NCBI GenBank assembly: GCA_951217055.1
Contig: OX578280.1
Coordinates: 57,746,633-57,810,632 of the forward strand
Source: Gerris lacustris
Lineage: Eukaryota; Arthropoda; Insecta; Hemiptera; Gerridae
Direction of reading: 5' to 3'
DNA: 64,000 nt
A model generated the notes under the pieces. That model did no database searches. It was not told where the DNA came from and saw nothing but the letters and a program-made list of their open reading frames with translations. Every line of letters starts with the position of its first letter. The stretch's first letter is position 1. Shown piece by piece: positions 34,661-64,000 of this stretch. The translations under genes were made by a program, and so were the position numbers.

Positions 34661-35315
34661 AAATATATCAATTATATTATTGAGGGTATATATTAATCTT
34701 AAAAATTGAATAATGGTTATAACGTACATATTTCAATAGATCGCACCAATAAGATATTGAAAAAAAATAATTTAATATTTTTAAAAAATCTATAGACTAG
34801 TTATTTGGTAGACTATATATTAACAATACGTCTTATTTCAATAAAAACCAGTTAACTATCAATTTAGCACTGACTTTGTTAGGAATTACACTTTTAAGGT
34901 TATTAATTCAAATTTTAATCTATAGCTCTAATCACCTCTTAGCAATTAGGCTTTTATTTCTTATGTGTAGTTAATAATTATATGTTTCTCTAATTAACTG
35001 TTTTGTTTTACAAATAAGACAATGTTTACATTTGTACCTGACTAATGGAAATGTAGCTGTAAATGATTTAATTATACATTAAATAATTTTCAGCAGTTTT
35101 TTGCCCCTTCGCCCTTCGTGACCTAAGATTTATGAGCATCTATAGTAACAGGGATTACAATATTATAAGAATAATAATCTACTGCTGATCCCTTTTGTAA
35201 CAGCAACCACTTAAGTACACATTGGAGTGTTCCTAGACTTCTGTAGCAAATATAGACAATGCATATTATACAGATTAAATAATATTATAACATCCACCGC
35301 CATATGTAATTTATA

Positions 35316-35323
35316 CATATATG

Positions 35324-35357
<34 letters not shown>

Positions 35358-35396
35358 AAGAGCGAGAGAGAGAGATAAATAGAGAAAGAGAAAGAG
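35316..35396. repeat. (TA)n then (GA)n microsatellite
   Basis: A TA run is followed directly by GA units with interruptions (GAGAGAGAGAAAGAGCGAG). Confidence 0.9.
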
Positions 35397-35639
35397 AAGC
35401 TATAAACCGCATTTGATGGCACAACGTTGGTTAAATAGCTGACATTACCAAGAGAGGTTTCTTTTTTCGTACTTTCAACTGATACTCTTGTGGTTGATGC
35501 GTAGTATATTACTCATATTTATATATACCTATCTTATTATATAAGATTAGTTGTCACAATTAAAAATGTCATTTAACTTAAATTTATTGGAAGAAGAGAT
35601 ACCAGAACTCCACTAAATAAATTGGTTATGCGTGAAGTC

Positions 35640-36500
35640 TCATGTAAAAAGGGTTTCGTTGGTATCTTGAACATGAAATTAGTATAAGGGGAGGGGACGC
35701 AATTTTGAAAATGGCATGAAAAATTAAACACATTCTTCAAGTGTTATATATATTTGTAATCCACTCTCCAATACCTTTCATTTGATACCCCCACTCAAAA
35801 TTTATAAAAAAAAAAAAATTCCCCGTGACAGGAATTAGCCGCCATTTTGGATTCCCAGTTAATCAGATCAAATTGGTATTCTTATTTTTTCTTTGGCCAA
35901 TCAGACCGTACATTTTCCATATTTTTTTGTATATTTTTAGTAACAGCAGAAATATTGTTTTAGGGGCCCCGGGGGGACACGTAAAAACAGGAACGAAACT
36001 ATAAGGGTTTCTTTTTTTGGTATTACCGACGAAACCCTAAAAATCACAGGGACGGACCCCGTGGGGTCACAATGTTTTTTATTGGTAATATCGACAAGGT
36101 AAATTACATTTTTTCAGGAAATTTTCATCGCCCCACCATAAGATAAGGTAATACCATGGATTATTTCAAAAATTTTGGACCAGCCGTTATATAGTGGTTG
36201 GGGGGGGGGGGGATTTTCTTTTGTTGGTATATTTCAACTCATATAACAGGCAAAGAATACAAAATTTAAAAAAGCATATATATACATGTATATATTTGTA
36301 ACCTACTATTCAACAGCTTTCATTTGACACCCACACAAAAATTAAAAAAATATATAATTTTTTTGAGTTTGCCACATTTTTCCGAATTGCTCATGCACAT
36401 ATTTAATTTTTTAACTTCTGTGAATTTTTCCTGAAGTTGGGTCAGAGAGTTGCGCCAGTGTTTTAAATTTCAACTTTTTAGCAACGGTTCGGGTACTATG
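35640..36500 (-). repeat. Dispersed SINE-like family Y, copy 2
   Basis: Reverse complement of the 15.6 kb copy: CTTTCATTTGATACCCCCAC and CAGCCGTTATATAGTGGTTG are shared, again with the GCTTTCATTTGA block present twice. The AGGGTTTCG motif appears at about 35650 and 36004. Confidence 0.7.
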
Positions 36501-36693
36501 AACTGCAAAGAGTGACGGTCACACTCGGTTATCGGTTATTATAGCCATTAATGTCATTTTTTATCATATGGACGATAAACATAATACTTTATCATGTTAA
36601 GTAGCCGATAACAATTATTATTAATTAAGAGCAAGGAAGGAAGATAGAAAGTAATTTACACCTCATCGTTTGGACCAAAAATGCAGTTCCTTA

Positions 36694-36880
36694 GGCCCAA
36701 TTCACTCACGAGTGGTGTATGGCACTGGTGCGGCGATGGCGTGGGACGCGAGGATCGCTCATGGCCTCTGCCACGCCATACCAGTGCTAGGTTAACATAG
36801 AGGTGGCACAAACCAACTCCACGCCAGAGCCATGCCATTGCCACTTCAGTGCCATACGCCACTCGTGTGTGAATTGGGCC
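36694..36880. mobile_element. PIF/Harbinger-type MITE with TTA duplication
   Basis: 187 bp with inverted ends of about 35 bases starting GGCCCAATTCACTCACGAGT and a right end that is its complement. TTA flanks both sides (36691-36693, 36881-36883), the target preference of PIF/Harbinger. It is markedly GC-richer than the surroundings. No coding potential. Confidence 0.85.
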
Positions 36881-37107
36881 TTAAGGTTTACAGCCTCGTT
36901 TAACCACCCCTAACCAATCACCTTCAATAACAATTATCTTACTTATTACACGATGACCAACAATATAGAGTCTGATTAAAGAGGAAAAGTTACTTCCTGA
37001 AGACACCCTTTATAGAATTCCTATATAGGGACGGATTGCTTTTTATTTCGATTATCTTAATAATACATAGGTTATATTTTATTATTTGTACTTAATTAAT
37101 TTATATT

Positions 37108-37269
37108 CAGGGTCGGACTGGGAAGAAATTTCGGCCCGTGAGTTTCTCCATCAGCCCGGCCCTCAAGCCTTGAGTCTTGAGTTGGCCCCTTGACCGGCCC
37201 ATTTTAGGCCTTAATAAGACCGGCCCACCGGGAACACTCCCAAACTCCCTTATAGCCAGTCCGACCCTG
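37108..37269. mobile_element. Small hAT MITE with 14-bp perfect TIR
   Basis: The ends are CAGGGTCGGACTGG and CCAGTCCGACCCTG. The 8-bp flanks are TTTATATT (37100-37107) and TTTATATG (37270-37277), 7 of 8 identical. 162 bp and GC-rich with GGCCC blocks. It lies just upstream of a family X copy. Confidence 0.87.
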
Positions 37270-37284
37270 TTTATATGTACTTTT

Positions 37285-37840
37285 CCGACCTTACCGAAGG
37301 TAACAGAAGCTGTGATCGTTCTGAAGAACCAATATTTTTTAAGTCTCCGACTCCGATTTTAAAAATTCCAAGACAGAAATCCGTTTCAGACATCAGGGAA
37401 CATTTTTGGTCCTGTATCTGTCTGTCTGTTTGTGTACTCGTCCGATTTTAATTAAATTTGGATCGTAGGTCATAATTAGCTCATTGTTGGCCCCTTATAA
37501 GTTTCTACCTTCTGCGCTCATTCGTTTCTCCTCCACATGCGCTCATACATACATTTATTTACACCTCTATCTTCAAAAGTACATATATGATTTTTATGAA
37601 AATTGGATGGTTTGTCGAAAGTAGCTCGCAGATAGCCCAAGATTAATTTCAACCGTCTGCCCTCTTTCTAAATTAATACTTTCACTCATGTAAAAAATCA
37701 AAACAATTTTGATAGTTTTAAAAAACGGGGGAAAATAATAAATTTGACAATAATAGGTTCTAAAAGCATAAAATAATTAAAGTATACGAAATAGGATGCG
37801 GGGAAGCTATGTGCCACACTAATTGGCAGACTATTTTCTA
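37285..37840 (+). repeat. Dispersed SINE-like family X, copy 3 (near full length)
   Basis: It reads from TTACCGAAGGTAACAGAAGC through AATTCCAAGACAGAAATCCG, CTGTCTGTCTGTTTGTGTAC, CTCGTCCGATTTTAATTAAA and TCGAAAGTAGCTCGCAG to GTGCCACACTAATTGGCAGA. It is about 550 bp and is the best reference copy for the family in this window. Confidence 0.8.
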
Positions 37841-37936
37841 ACGTAATAATCTCTCCTGCAGCTATCTTCCAGGAGCTTATAATTTAATACTATTCAGAAG
37901 TAATGAGTCATTGTTGTGCGAAATTGAAAAGATAAT

Positions 37937-37955
37937 ATATATATATAATATATAT

Positions 37956-38045
<90 letters not shown>
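37937..38045. repeat. (TA)n microsatellite
   Basis: About 105 bp of TA with two early interruptions. It yields a spurious Ile/Tyr frame. Confidence 0.95.
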
Positions 38046-38049
<4 letters not shown>

Positions 38050-41000
38050 CATACATATATAATGCTCCGTTATAACAAACAAGCTTAACTTAATATACTT
38101 TTATCTATGAATAACAATTGCTCTCTTCGAATTATAATGATATGGTTATCAAGTAACGTGCCACTTTCTCTAATCAAAAATGATAACAACTACGTTTACA
38201 ATGGCTTTGTCGAGTCCCATTTCAATTTTCAATTATAAAATTATATTAAATATAAACAACTAATGTAGCAATATTACACCTTTTTTTTATTATTATTTAC
38301 AACACAATCAGTAAAAGAACATAGGAGTTTCTTAAACAAAGATATTAGTTTTGAATAAATTTGTCTTTTGTTTGTAGCTTTTTTTTCATTTTCAAAGCGT
38401 CAATACGACAGGTGATTAAACTATCTAGAATTTTTAATTACTGTAATGTGCCAGTCGTAGACGTGACACAGTACTCAAACAAAATAGCTGGTCGAAGTTA
38501 ATTTCTATTCTGATATTCCTCTTGTGCATAGCCTTGTCTTTTATCTGGAGACTGTCTATCTGCATTACGTCGAGGCGACGTGTTCTTTTAACAAAATAAT
38601 AAGCAGGGTATGTTTAAAACGATTAACAACGGTTTAGTGATTTTCTCTTACTTGCTAGTTTTAGCTTTAAAATTAACCTTCAAGGAATAGCAATATAACA
38701 GGTAAGAGTTTTTCTTTTATCTTTCGCATCCCCTCTTTGGATTTTGGATTATCTGGAATAATCTTTTATATTTTGCTTCATTCTTATTTATTTCGTTCAA
38801 CAATCCCCTTTCTTTCTATTTAAGTATACTACTTAAAGAGTTACAATAATATAGAAACGTAAATTCGTCCGTACTGTTCCATATTTTGATTTTTCCCATT
38901 AGTTAACTTTATGATTATAATCAAAAGTATATTTTGTTTTTCACTTGAATCACGTTAGACTTATAATCAGTTGAAAACAGTTTAAGAGGACATGGCATGT
39001 TTACATTGAGTTCATCGTTCATTTATAGATTCGATTTTTTTGTTTACACTTATCTACAAATTTGAAAAGGCCTTTTTACTTTAAGATAGGTTACAGATGT
39101 AAATACAACTATATTTATTGTTTTCGAAGTGCAATACTTACATGGGAGTATTAAAAAAAAAAAAAAAGACAAAATGAAAAGAGCATAGCCGCATGATGAG
39201 TTAAAGCCTAACATTCAAAAGAACACCCTAGAACCTAGAAAGTATTTTAGCACCTGTCCAAGAAATATGGACGAAGAAATAAGGGATAATAAAAAGGAAA
39301 TAAAAAGTACTTGTTATTAATTAATAATAAAATGGGTGGGAAGCCGTAAAAAAAATAATACCTAATAATATTTCAACTAGATATTCTTATGTAATAGGTA
39401 GAACTAGAACGTAGAAAGTACATAAATTTTCAGAAACTATGTATAATTTAATTAATTAATCAATAATTTCAACATAAAAGCAACTCGGACACAAGCTAAA
39501 ATGAGCACAATTGTTCATACAACAACGTCTAGTTAATTGTTGTAGCTGAACAAAAAGTATGCCTAATTTTTAGCGATATTCCAACCTGGCAAAGTAGGCC
39601 AAATACTAAAAGAGATTTATCAACCACATAAGCTTTAACATTGCGAAATGTAATTTAATAGATGTATTATGATTATGTATTTTAATTTATGTCAAGGATT
39701 TGTTACTATAAGTCTTTCAATAATATCTGCACTAGCTAGATTACAAATTAAACTTTACTTCTGTATTGCTTTTAATTCTGTAGAACACATATTTATAGTG
39801 AATAAATCTCAAAGAATAAAAATAATATATTTTCTGTCGAAGGTTTATATACTAAAAATTAAGTGAAAAAAGAATAATCGGGTGCAACCACTTTAATTGT
39901 TGTTTGTTATTTTAATCCGTAAAATTATTTTAGAAATCCGCTTTAAAAAGCTAGAATTTGCAATTTTAAGATGGTGTAGTTGTAATAATTAATAATAAAC
40001 AGATAATCTTGGTTGGCTTGCAGTGTTGTCAAAATTTGACACTTAAGACTTAAGCAGTTTTTAAAAGGAGATTTGTTAATCTGTGGGTTCATGAAGTTAT
40101 ATAAAACAACATGTATACAAACAAAATTTATACCACTAAGCATTGACTCATTAATTTTACAAGAAAACATTTTTTGTTAAAAAAAAAAATCGCTAAACAA
40201 TTTTTTTAACGAACTGTAACTTATGACGGCTAGGGTAATTTGCTTAAATTAGTTGTTTTTTATCATTTAATTTATGCTTTAGTATCTCAATTTTATTTGA
40301 GCGCTTAACACATGCCTACGTAATATTATTATCCTATCAGTGGGTAAAAATTATAAAAAAATTCCTTGTAGATAATTATTATCATAATTTTAATAAAGAT
40401 GAAATACCAAGGAAAGACCACCCTATTATTCTGTCTACACTACGACAGTCGTGAACAAGGTCTCAAATTGTAATGTAGATACTTTAAAAACTTTTTCAAC
40501 TTCGAAACAACTTACTGCGCAGTTGTGAATTCAGCTTAGAAAAGGTACCTAAATCACATTTTAGTTTAGAAAGTTATTTTTATTATGAATTATAACTTTG
40601 TTTTAAAAAAAATCTTTAGATATATCTCCTTTTTAAGGAAATAATTAGATTAACCTTATAGTTTTAGGTTAAGTTTAAAAAATTGATAAATATCCATCAA
40701 TAAAAGAATGATTGTAGGTATGAACGTATATAAAACCAATTAAAATTGAAAAATTATTGTAATCTTGACCTCGTTATTTTTAGCTCTTATCAGCTATGAC
40801 CTGTCACCTGTTCTCTTCTACATTAAAGTTAATTGCATTTATAACCAACTCATAAAAGCATTCAAAAAGCAAAGCTCTCTTCTACTTTAACAATTAAAGT
40901 TGTAATTTACGTTTCAACAAAACTTTTGATATATTTATAAATTAGTGAATATATTTATGTGGCTTGTAAATGTAATCATTTGGTTGTAATAAAAGTAAAA

Positions 41001-41399
41001 TAAAAGAGTTTAATTGAATCGTGAAATCGAAAAAAGAAAATATTGTTTTAAATTTGAATAAAGGCGGGAATCACGACACAGGTTAGTAGATAGTCAGTGC
41101 AGCCAACATATATCTTATCAACTTCGTTATCTCTTCTTCTTTACAATATACTTTATTATTTTACACGTTTCTATTAATTATATTTAATTTTATTTTATTA
41201 AAATTTATTTATTTTTATTTTAAATATCAACTAAGTCAATTTTAAGTTAACTCTAGAGAACTTGTTGCTCAACATTTAATTTTTCTTTACTTTATAATCG
41301 AGTATTTCTTGTTTTATTTGAGTTTATTATGAGTTTTGCTTCAATAATTTTCCGGATAGAATTAAATTTTAAGCATAAAAAAGTTATTTGTGAATTTAA
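38046..41399. other. Upstream intergenic of PI4K2, no gene recognised
   Basis: AT-rich, with no recognised transposon ends or coding frames. It may contain enhancers or noncoding first exons of PI4K2, which I cannot identify. Confidence 0.5.
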
Positions 41400-41688
41400 T
41401 GCGTAACTTTTCTGGGTCAAGATGAGTCACTTATCACAGCTGATTACAAAAGATGAATCAGTTGGTAGTCTGTGAACGTCAGTTGTCGAGATCACAAGTC
41501 CGAAAGTCCGTTCCTTATTTTTTTTTAGTTTTTTAATTTCGTGGCCTTTTTTTTGTTTTTAAGTCTTTTCGGATTTATGATGCTTGATAGTTAGTACGGG
41601 TATTTTTATCGAGGTGCGGATAATCCGTATGATTTACAAAGCTGGGTGTAATGAGTGTGTCGATTCGCCCAAGTGTTTAACTCGTTAA
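41400..41688 (+). promoter_or_regulatory. Presumed PI4K2 promoter/5' UTR
   Basis: This interval is less AT-rich than its surroundings and lies directly upstream of the start codon. No TATA box or clear initiator is recognised. Further-upstream noncoding exons cannot be excluded. Confidence 0.3.
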
Positions 41689-58350
<16,662 letters not shown>

Positions 58351-59523
58351 CCAAAAGTTTTGCAAAAAAAACTAAACATTTTTATTTTTCAGTTCATATC
58401 ATTGTCCCCTCATTTATTTATAAGAATTTGATTCTTACCATCCCATATAACATTTAAAAAAAGTATTTCCAAAAAAAAACGAAAGAGGATCATCTTGCCT
58501 TGCTTTGAGTAACTCAGTTATATAATCTAACCACTCTTTTTTTAAAGTAAAATAATAATGTAACTTAAAAAAAAAGGAAAAAAAGAAATATTTTCTGTCA
58601 AAGAGCTCTCCATGTTTTTCTTTTTATTTACCTAAAATTTGGTATAATTATTTTTGTTTTTATATTATTTAAAAAAAAAAAAAAATTATACATGGGCAGT
58701 TGAATTTTATTTATTTCATTTTTAATTGTAAAGAGAAAAAAAAATTAAATAGAAAAATTACATTCCATTTTTTAAAAATAAATTATCTGTGAAGTTTTAG
58801 GGATTTTTTAAAAATGATTTTATTTTTTTATGTAATTATTGTATAATTTTTTTATGTTGATATTTTAAAACTTTAGTAGAAATCAATTAAAAAGAAATAT
58901 TTTTACACATTGTTCTAAATCAATCGTTTATTTTTTATTTGTAAATTTTCAATAGAAATGAACAGAAAATTAAAAAAAAAAAAAAAAAAAAAAAATTGAG
59001 GTCTTATTTATTTGTTAATTTTTAATTTTAATGTTTATTTTATATTATGGTAAACTATCAAATTAATATGTTGAGGTCATATAATTTAAATGTTTGGAGA
59101 AAAAATATTGAGTTACCTGAGTAATATGCATGTGTATAATTTTCTTTTTGTTTAAAAATTATTGGTTGTACATTAAATTACCAAGAAATTCAACAAACTA
59201 ATTTATTTATAGTTATATTTGTCTGTTATTAAAAATAAACTTTTAATTAAGCTCTCTAATTTATTTATTTTTAAATGCATTTTACAGATTGTTTTCATCA
59301 TTAAAAAAAAATTAACAGATAAATAATTCTAAAATTTCGTCCATCTTTTTACTTGTTATTATATACATATTATATTTTTGTTTTTTGTACAGTTCATAAT
59401 TATTATATTCATTTATAATATTATATAAGCATGAAAAAAATGTATTTTTACCATAATTATGTCAATATAAAAATTGTATATATAACCTTTTAAATGAAAA
59501 AAAAATGCTTGAATACAAATAAA
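58351..59523 (+). other. Probable PI4K2 3' UTR with candidate poly(A) signal
   Basis: Extremely AT-rich sequence with many A and T runs follows the stop codon. AATAAA at 59518-59523, followed by a T/G-rich stretch, is one plausible cleavage signal. Several other AATAAA-like strings occur, so the true end cannot be fixed from sequence. Confidence 0.35.
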
Positions 59524-60329
59524 TATTGTGATCTATTTAATTGTTCATCCTAGTCCATTTATATTCACTGTTAGTGGGTTTTCAATTTTTATAATTATTA
59601 TTTTGTTTTATTTTTTACTTTAAATGTTTTCAATTTATTACATTTTTGGGCTATTCAAATTATCAATATTCGTGTCAAGTATGATTGACGTGGGAAATCA
59701 TTCACTTTTGGTATTCAATAGAATTTTTCAAGTAAAAATTCTATTTTTTTTACTTGATATTCTATTTTAAGCTTGAATCTCCAAAAGCAATAATAACTCA
59801 AAATAACTACTAATAAACCTAACATAAAATTTATATCAATAAATAAAATAATAGCACTTCGTTTTGTTTTGTGAATTTAATTTTTATAGTTGCACTAAGT
59901 TCGATTTTTTTTTATTTTAGTTGTTTTTTTTTTGTTAGGTTTTATTGAATATCAATTGACCACTTGAAAGATAAAACTTGCGATTGTATTAAAAATAAAA
60001 AAATTAGAATTTCTAAAAATTAATGTAATCAGTAAATCTAAATTATTTTAGTTACAACTCCAGTTTTTTTTTTATCTGATGAAATCAAACCTATTCATAC
60101 AAATAACTACTGCATGCAATTGAATCAACAATTGGTCTGGTTAACATCAAATTTGGTTTAAGGGGATGTTAGTCATGCTGTTGAATTTGAAGATAATACA
60201 TTAAAAAGTGCATCTTGGGTTTGGTAAAAGCAATATAAAAATAATAATAATCTAGTGGTACAAGAGTCCAGAAGAGAGCTTAAGCCTCTCCCATAAAAGC
60301 AAATGCACTCAATTAATGGAGGATATTAA

Positions 60330-60608
60330 CCCATTGAATGCGTAATCTAATTCATGAACCTACCTTAGTGACTGAATAGAAACTTTAACAGTTAATTAAA
60401 AAAAAAAAAAAAAAAAAAAAAATTTTTGGATCCCCTGTGGATACAAACGTCAGCGGGCCTGACGGAGCCTTGCAAGATGGTTCTACTCGAGGCACGGAGA
60501 ATAGAGCTACAGAGGGCTGAAAGGGAGGGCTTGGATCCACTGTGGATCCACCCGCCAGGCACGTTAGCACGGCATGGATCCACAGTGGATCCACCCGCAT
60601 TGAATGGG
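60330..60608. mobile_element. piggyBac-type MITE with TTAA ends
   Basis: The ends CCCATTGAATGCG and CGCATTGAATGGG are perfect inverted repeats flanked by TTAA at 60326-60329 and 60609-60612. TTAA duplications with CCC termini are diagnostic of piggyBac. The interior has an A run (about 60397-60422) and three GGATCCAC(A/T)GTGGATCC-type palindromes. 279 bp, no transposase. A degraded relative lies at 6022-6213. Confidence 0.88.
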
Positions 60609-60612
60609 TTAA

Positions 60613-62372
60613 AGTAATTATTATATTTAACTCTAAATTTAATAATTATATTTCACTTAAAATTATATTCACACCATTCGGGCATCTTAGTTTTACCCTT
60701 CTTACAGTTAAAGTTAAATTATAAATAATTATCTCAATGCAATTTTATTGTACAACAATAAATATTGATCAGTTGAGTATACTAATGGTTTATAATTTAT
60801 TTTGAAAGAAAATGGTTGAAAACTACAAAGAAAAAATATTATATCTGTTTTATCCCAGTTGTGGGCTTTTAATGAGTTATTTCTATTAAAAAAAAAAACA
60901 CTACAAAATTATTAATAACTTACAAGTTAAGTGAATGATCTTCTTAAAGTGGGTACACATTAATGGTTACTAATCCAGATTAATTTTTAAAAAACATTTT
61001 TTGTATGGTTTGAGCTTACTTTAGAGGTGTTTTATTTCATTCTACAATTATTTGCTTGTTATTAATTCAAGTAAGATAACTTTTAAGTAGATTTAATTTC
61101 AAACGAGCATTGTGAAAGGTGCTTCCAGCATTGGGAGAGAAGTTAAACACCAATTGAGATGTGGATCAATTGAGAGGTACTTGGACATCATTGTTATTTA
61201 ATAATGATTGTCTAATAATTATATCCATACTAATTATACACATATCTACATGTTTAATAATTATATGCATATTTATTTTATTAAGGGAATGGTTATTAAT
61301 GATCTATTTTTGGTGAATCATAAAGATGTATCTTAAGAAAAAACATCACTTAACCAAATTCTAAATGCATTTTTTTTTAAATACAACTTAAAGCGTAGAA
61401 TCACATAGGAATTTTTATTAAACAATAACATAAGGTTGAGTAGATGGTAAAATTGAGCCTAGATGGTAAAAAGATTGTGACTGTGATAATTTAAGTAGGA
61501 GGTTGTTTTCACAATAATAATAATAAAAAAAAATATAAATATATGTATGTGTAAATATATTAAAAAGTGCTCTTTTTTACGCGTATCTGCAGTGGCTACA
61601 TACTAAATAATATGCTTTAACAGCTATTTATCGAGAAGAGATCTTTTAATAAAAAAGTTAATAATAAATAAATAAAATACATATGCAGTAGATACAGAGA
61701 AAAAATAGATAAGCTTGGAGAGTGTTGCTGTGAAAAATTCTTTTAAAAAAAATATGTTCTTTTTAAAAATATGTTTCATTACAATTTAGTTATCAAATCA
61801 GGTGTAAAAAAAAAATTTGAATAGCCCACACTTTAATTTTGTTCTACACATTTTATATTTATAATATTTAATTAATGTTCCCAATTTATGTTAATGGGTG
61901 ATTTGTGTGATAATTATGAAATATTTTGTGTTATCCTTGTAATTTTTATTTTGTTTTACATTCTTTAGGTAAAAATTGAGAAAGCCTTCGCCTCTTAAAT
62001 CTCTCGCCTTATGTGACCAGATTATGTGATTTATTCTTATATTTTTTAGAAATTATTAATTATTGTCCCTATCATTAGTTCTTTCATTGCTTCTGAATTT
62101 AAAAGTAATTTATAATTATATTAATATGATATCCTAGGCTCAGTATAACTATAATTGGTACATGATGCCTCCCTACCAATTTATAATTATTATAATAAAT
62201 TTGTACACTTTTTTTTGTAATGTTCATTATTACATTTATCGATAAAGAACATGATTAAGAAAATTTGTTAGCTTGTAAAAAATATTTTTTTAAATAAATC
62301 TTGTTAAAAAATTATAATTTTTTTTTAATATTTACCCTGAAGAAATTTTTTTCAGAGCGAATAAAATTATTA
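60613..62372. other. Intergenic downstream of PI4K2, nothing recognised
   Basis: AT-rich with poly-A and poly-T runs. No coding, RNA or transposon signature found. Confidence 0.5.
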
Positions 62373-63220
62373 CAAGATAAAAAGAACTTTTTATATACTA
62401 CGTTTTTAAATTTTCTGTTGAATCATATGTAGTGTTGATAATATAATTGTTATTGTTATATATAATGTTAGTGAAAAAGAATAGTTCCGAATTTATTTAC
62501 TTCATATAAATGACAACCAACTAGACAGTTGATCTTAAACCTATAAAAGGACAAATCTTTGTACAATGTATCTCGCCAACACCTAATCTAAACCGTGCCA
62601 TTGATATGCCCCCGTTTAGGGGACGGTAAGAGAAGAAAAATGAGTACAAGTAAAGAAGTACAGATGCAGAAAAATTAAACCGATACCTAGGACACAAGTG
62701 TAAACAAACGTGGTTGTTACACGTCAAATATTTATTTATTTATTTGTTTACTTTTCCTGTTTTGCTGTCATTTAATGTTTATCTCCTAAAAATTCTATTA
62801 GTTTATATATAACAAAAAGGCCTGGTATAATCATTCTAGAATATTTTAACAATTTTTTAAGCCATACCCGGTACTAAAATAAAAAATCATAATTTTGAAA
62901 CCCGTCAAAATGAAGATTGTAAATATGGGTCATGTCAAAACAAATAAAATAACTTGTGGATTTTTTCCGAACTAACTTTCCATACTTGCGGATTTTTTCC
63001 GAATTAACTTTCCATACAGCAAAATTTGCTGAAAACGAATTTAATTCTGCTGAAAGATGGCTAAAAGTATTAAAATATTGCATCGTCATCGTGTTCTGAG
63101 CTATTCTAAAAGTTTCAAACATCTAGCTACTCGGGAAGTTAATTAAAAATCGATTGCAAGATTTGTACTGGACACACAAACAAACAAGAAAGCAATCTAC
63201 TAAAAACGTAGTAAAAAATG
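62373..63220 (+). repeat. Dispersed TIR element, copy 2
   Basis: 848 bp with the same ends as the 49.2 kb copy. It carries an extra segment of about 220 bp (around 62600-62870), and a 38-base-like local duplication of GCGGATTTTTTCCGAA and TAACTTTCCATAC at about 62950-63020. No coding frame is conserved between copies. Confidence 0.75.
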
Positions 63221-63932
63221 ATCAAATGTTCTCAAACTATGCAGCATATTACATTAATTTCTATTTACGAAAGTTTATCAATAAAAACTATCATTTTAGC
63301 CTTTTCACATGTCATCTAAATTAAACCGAAATATGTCTGCATTCAAAATGTATTTTTGTGGTTTCACACTATATTTTAACTTTTACTCTGCAGCAAAATG
63401 TAATGGATGTAACGTGACCAGGTGAAGCAACGGAAACTAACCAGAAAAAAGTCTGTAGTAAAAATTAGTGCTGGACCAAAATAATACCGCCGAACATTTG
63501 AGTATTCTTTGTTCGTCAGATATCTAAATATGTTAAGAATATTGTACTAATAATTGCTTCTTGCTCTGCTCATAGGTTATTTGGCTAAGTTTAAGTATTC
63601 TCTAACCTTAATAAAAAGTAATAGAGCCAAAACTAAAACACTACTATATTTAATCTTAACCCTAATTTTTAGAAAGTACTGGAATCAGTGTAGCTGTAAG
63701 TAGTCATCAAACTCTCATGAAACCTTGAACACTGTCTCATCACATCCAGTTGATATTATCACCTTTTTTAAAGTCCTCATAGATAAGCAATATTAGACTA
63801 TTGCAAGATAGTAGAAGCAAAAATTAGTGTTGAATACACCTCTAGAAATCCCAACCCAGAATGATTAGAGAAGGAGAGAGCCTAGATGTACTAGCCTAAG
63901 TTAGGAATAATTCATGTTTTTTTGCTTCTGAG

Positions 63933-64000
63933 CGTACCGAAGGTAACAGAAGCTATGTGATCGTTCCGAAGAACAAACATTGTTTATGTCTCTGATTTCA
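63933..64000 (+). repeat. Family X copy cut by window end
   Basis: GTACCGAAGGTAACAGAAGC and CGTTCCGAAGAACAAACATT match the left end of the 37.3 kb copy; the rest is beyond the window. Confidence 0.7.

Overview
This is an AT-rich arthropod nuclear window, very probably insect. The evidence is spliced genes with GT-AG introns, BEL/Pao and jockey-like retroelement remains, many hAT-type elements and homopolymer and (TA)n tracts. I cannot name the species. No prokaryotic features are present. Two conserved genes are readable exon by exon in unbroken frame. They are divergently arranged and separated by about 27 kb of repeat-dominated DNA. The minus-strand gene is WDR19 (IFT144), a cilium intraflagellar-transport subunit. 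Its 13 first coding exons lie between 14917 and 1614 and encode about 674 residues (both N-terminal beta-propellers); the C-terminal TPR half lies outside the left edge. The plus-strand gene is a type II phosphatidylinositol 4-kinase (PI4K2). Its eight coding exons between 41689 and 58350 give a complete 478-residue kinase with intact CCPCC palmitoylation motif, catalytic Asp and two acidic dileucine sorting signals. Layout. Positions 1-1613 hold a tRNA-derived SINE and a hAT-type MITE. Positions 1614-14917 are WDR19, whose introns carry a hAT element, a degraded piggyBac-type MITE, a nested palindrome, a BEL/Pao gag fragment, a decayed RTE-like LINE, a TIR element and a truncated jockey-like LINE. 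Positions 14918-41688 are intergenic: several copies of SINE-like families, nested hAT insertions (18.7-20.1 kb with a LINE inside; 28.6-31.0 kb with a 343-bp tandem array of tRNA-like units inside), an 11-bp-type minisatellite, a 1-kb TIR element and small MITEs with clear target-site duplications. Positions 41689-58350 are PI4K2, with introns full of hAT MITEs, a pogo-like element, foldback elements and a candidate 5S-rRNA-derived SINE. Positions 58351-64000 are 3' UTR and repeats, including a piggyBac-type MITE with TTAA ends. The two genes have no evident functional link: one acts in cilia, the other makes PI4P on Golgi and endosomal membranes. No operon-like, defence or metabolic system is visible. 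The most interesting material is the transposon ecology: precise target-site duplications that allow superfamily assignment, nested insertions that give relative ages, and SINE-like families with tRNA-like and 5S-like promoters that appear to share a central motif. Family labels used below (W, X, Y, Z, M) are mine and refer only to this window.
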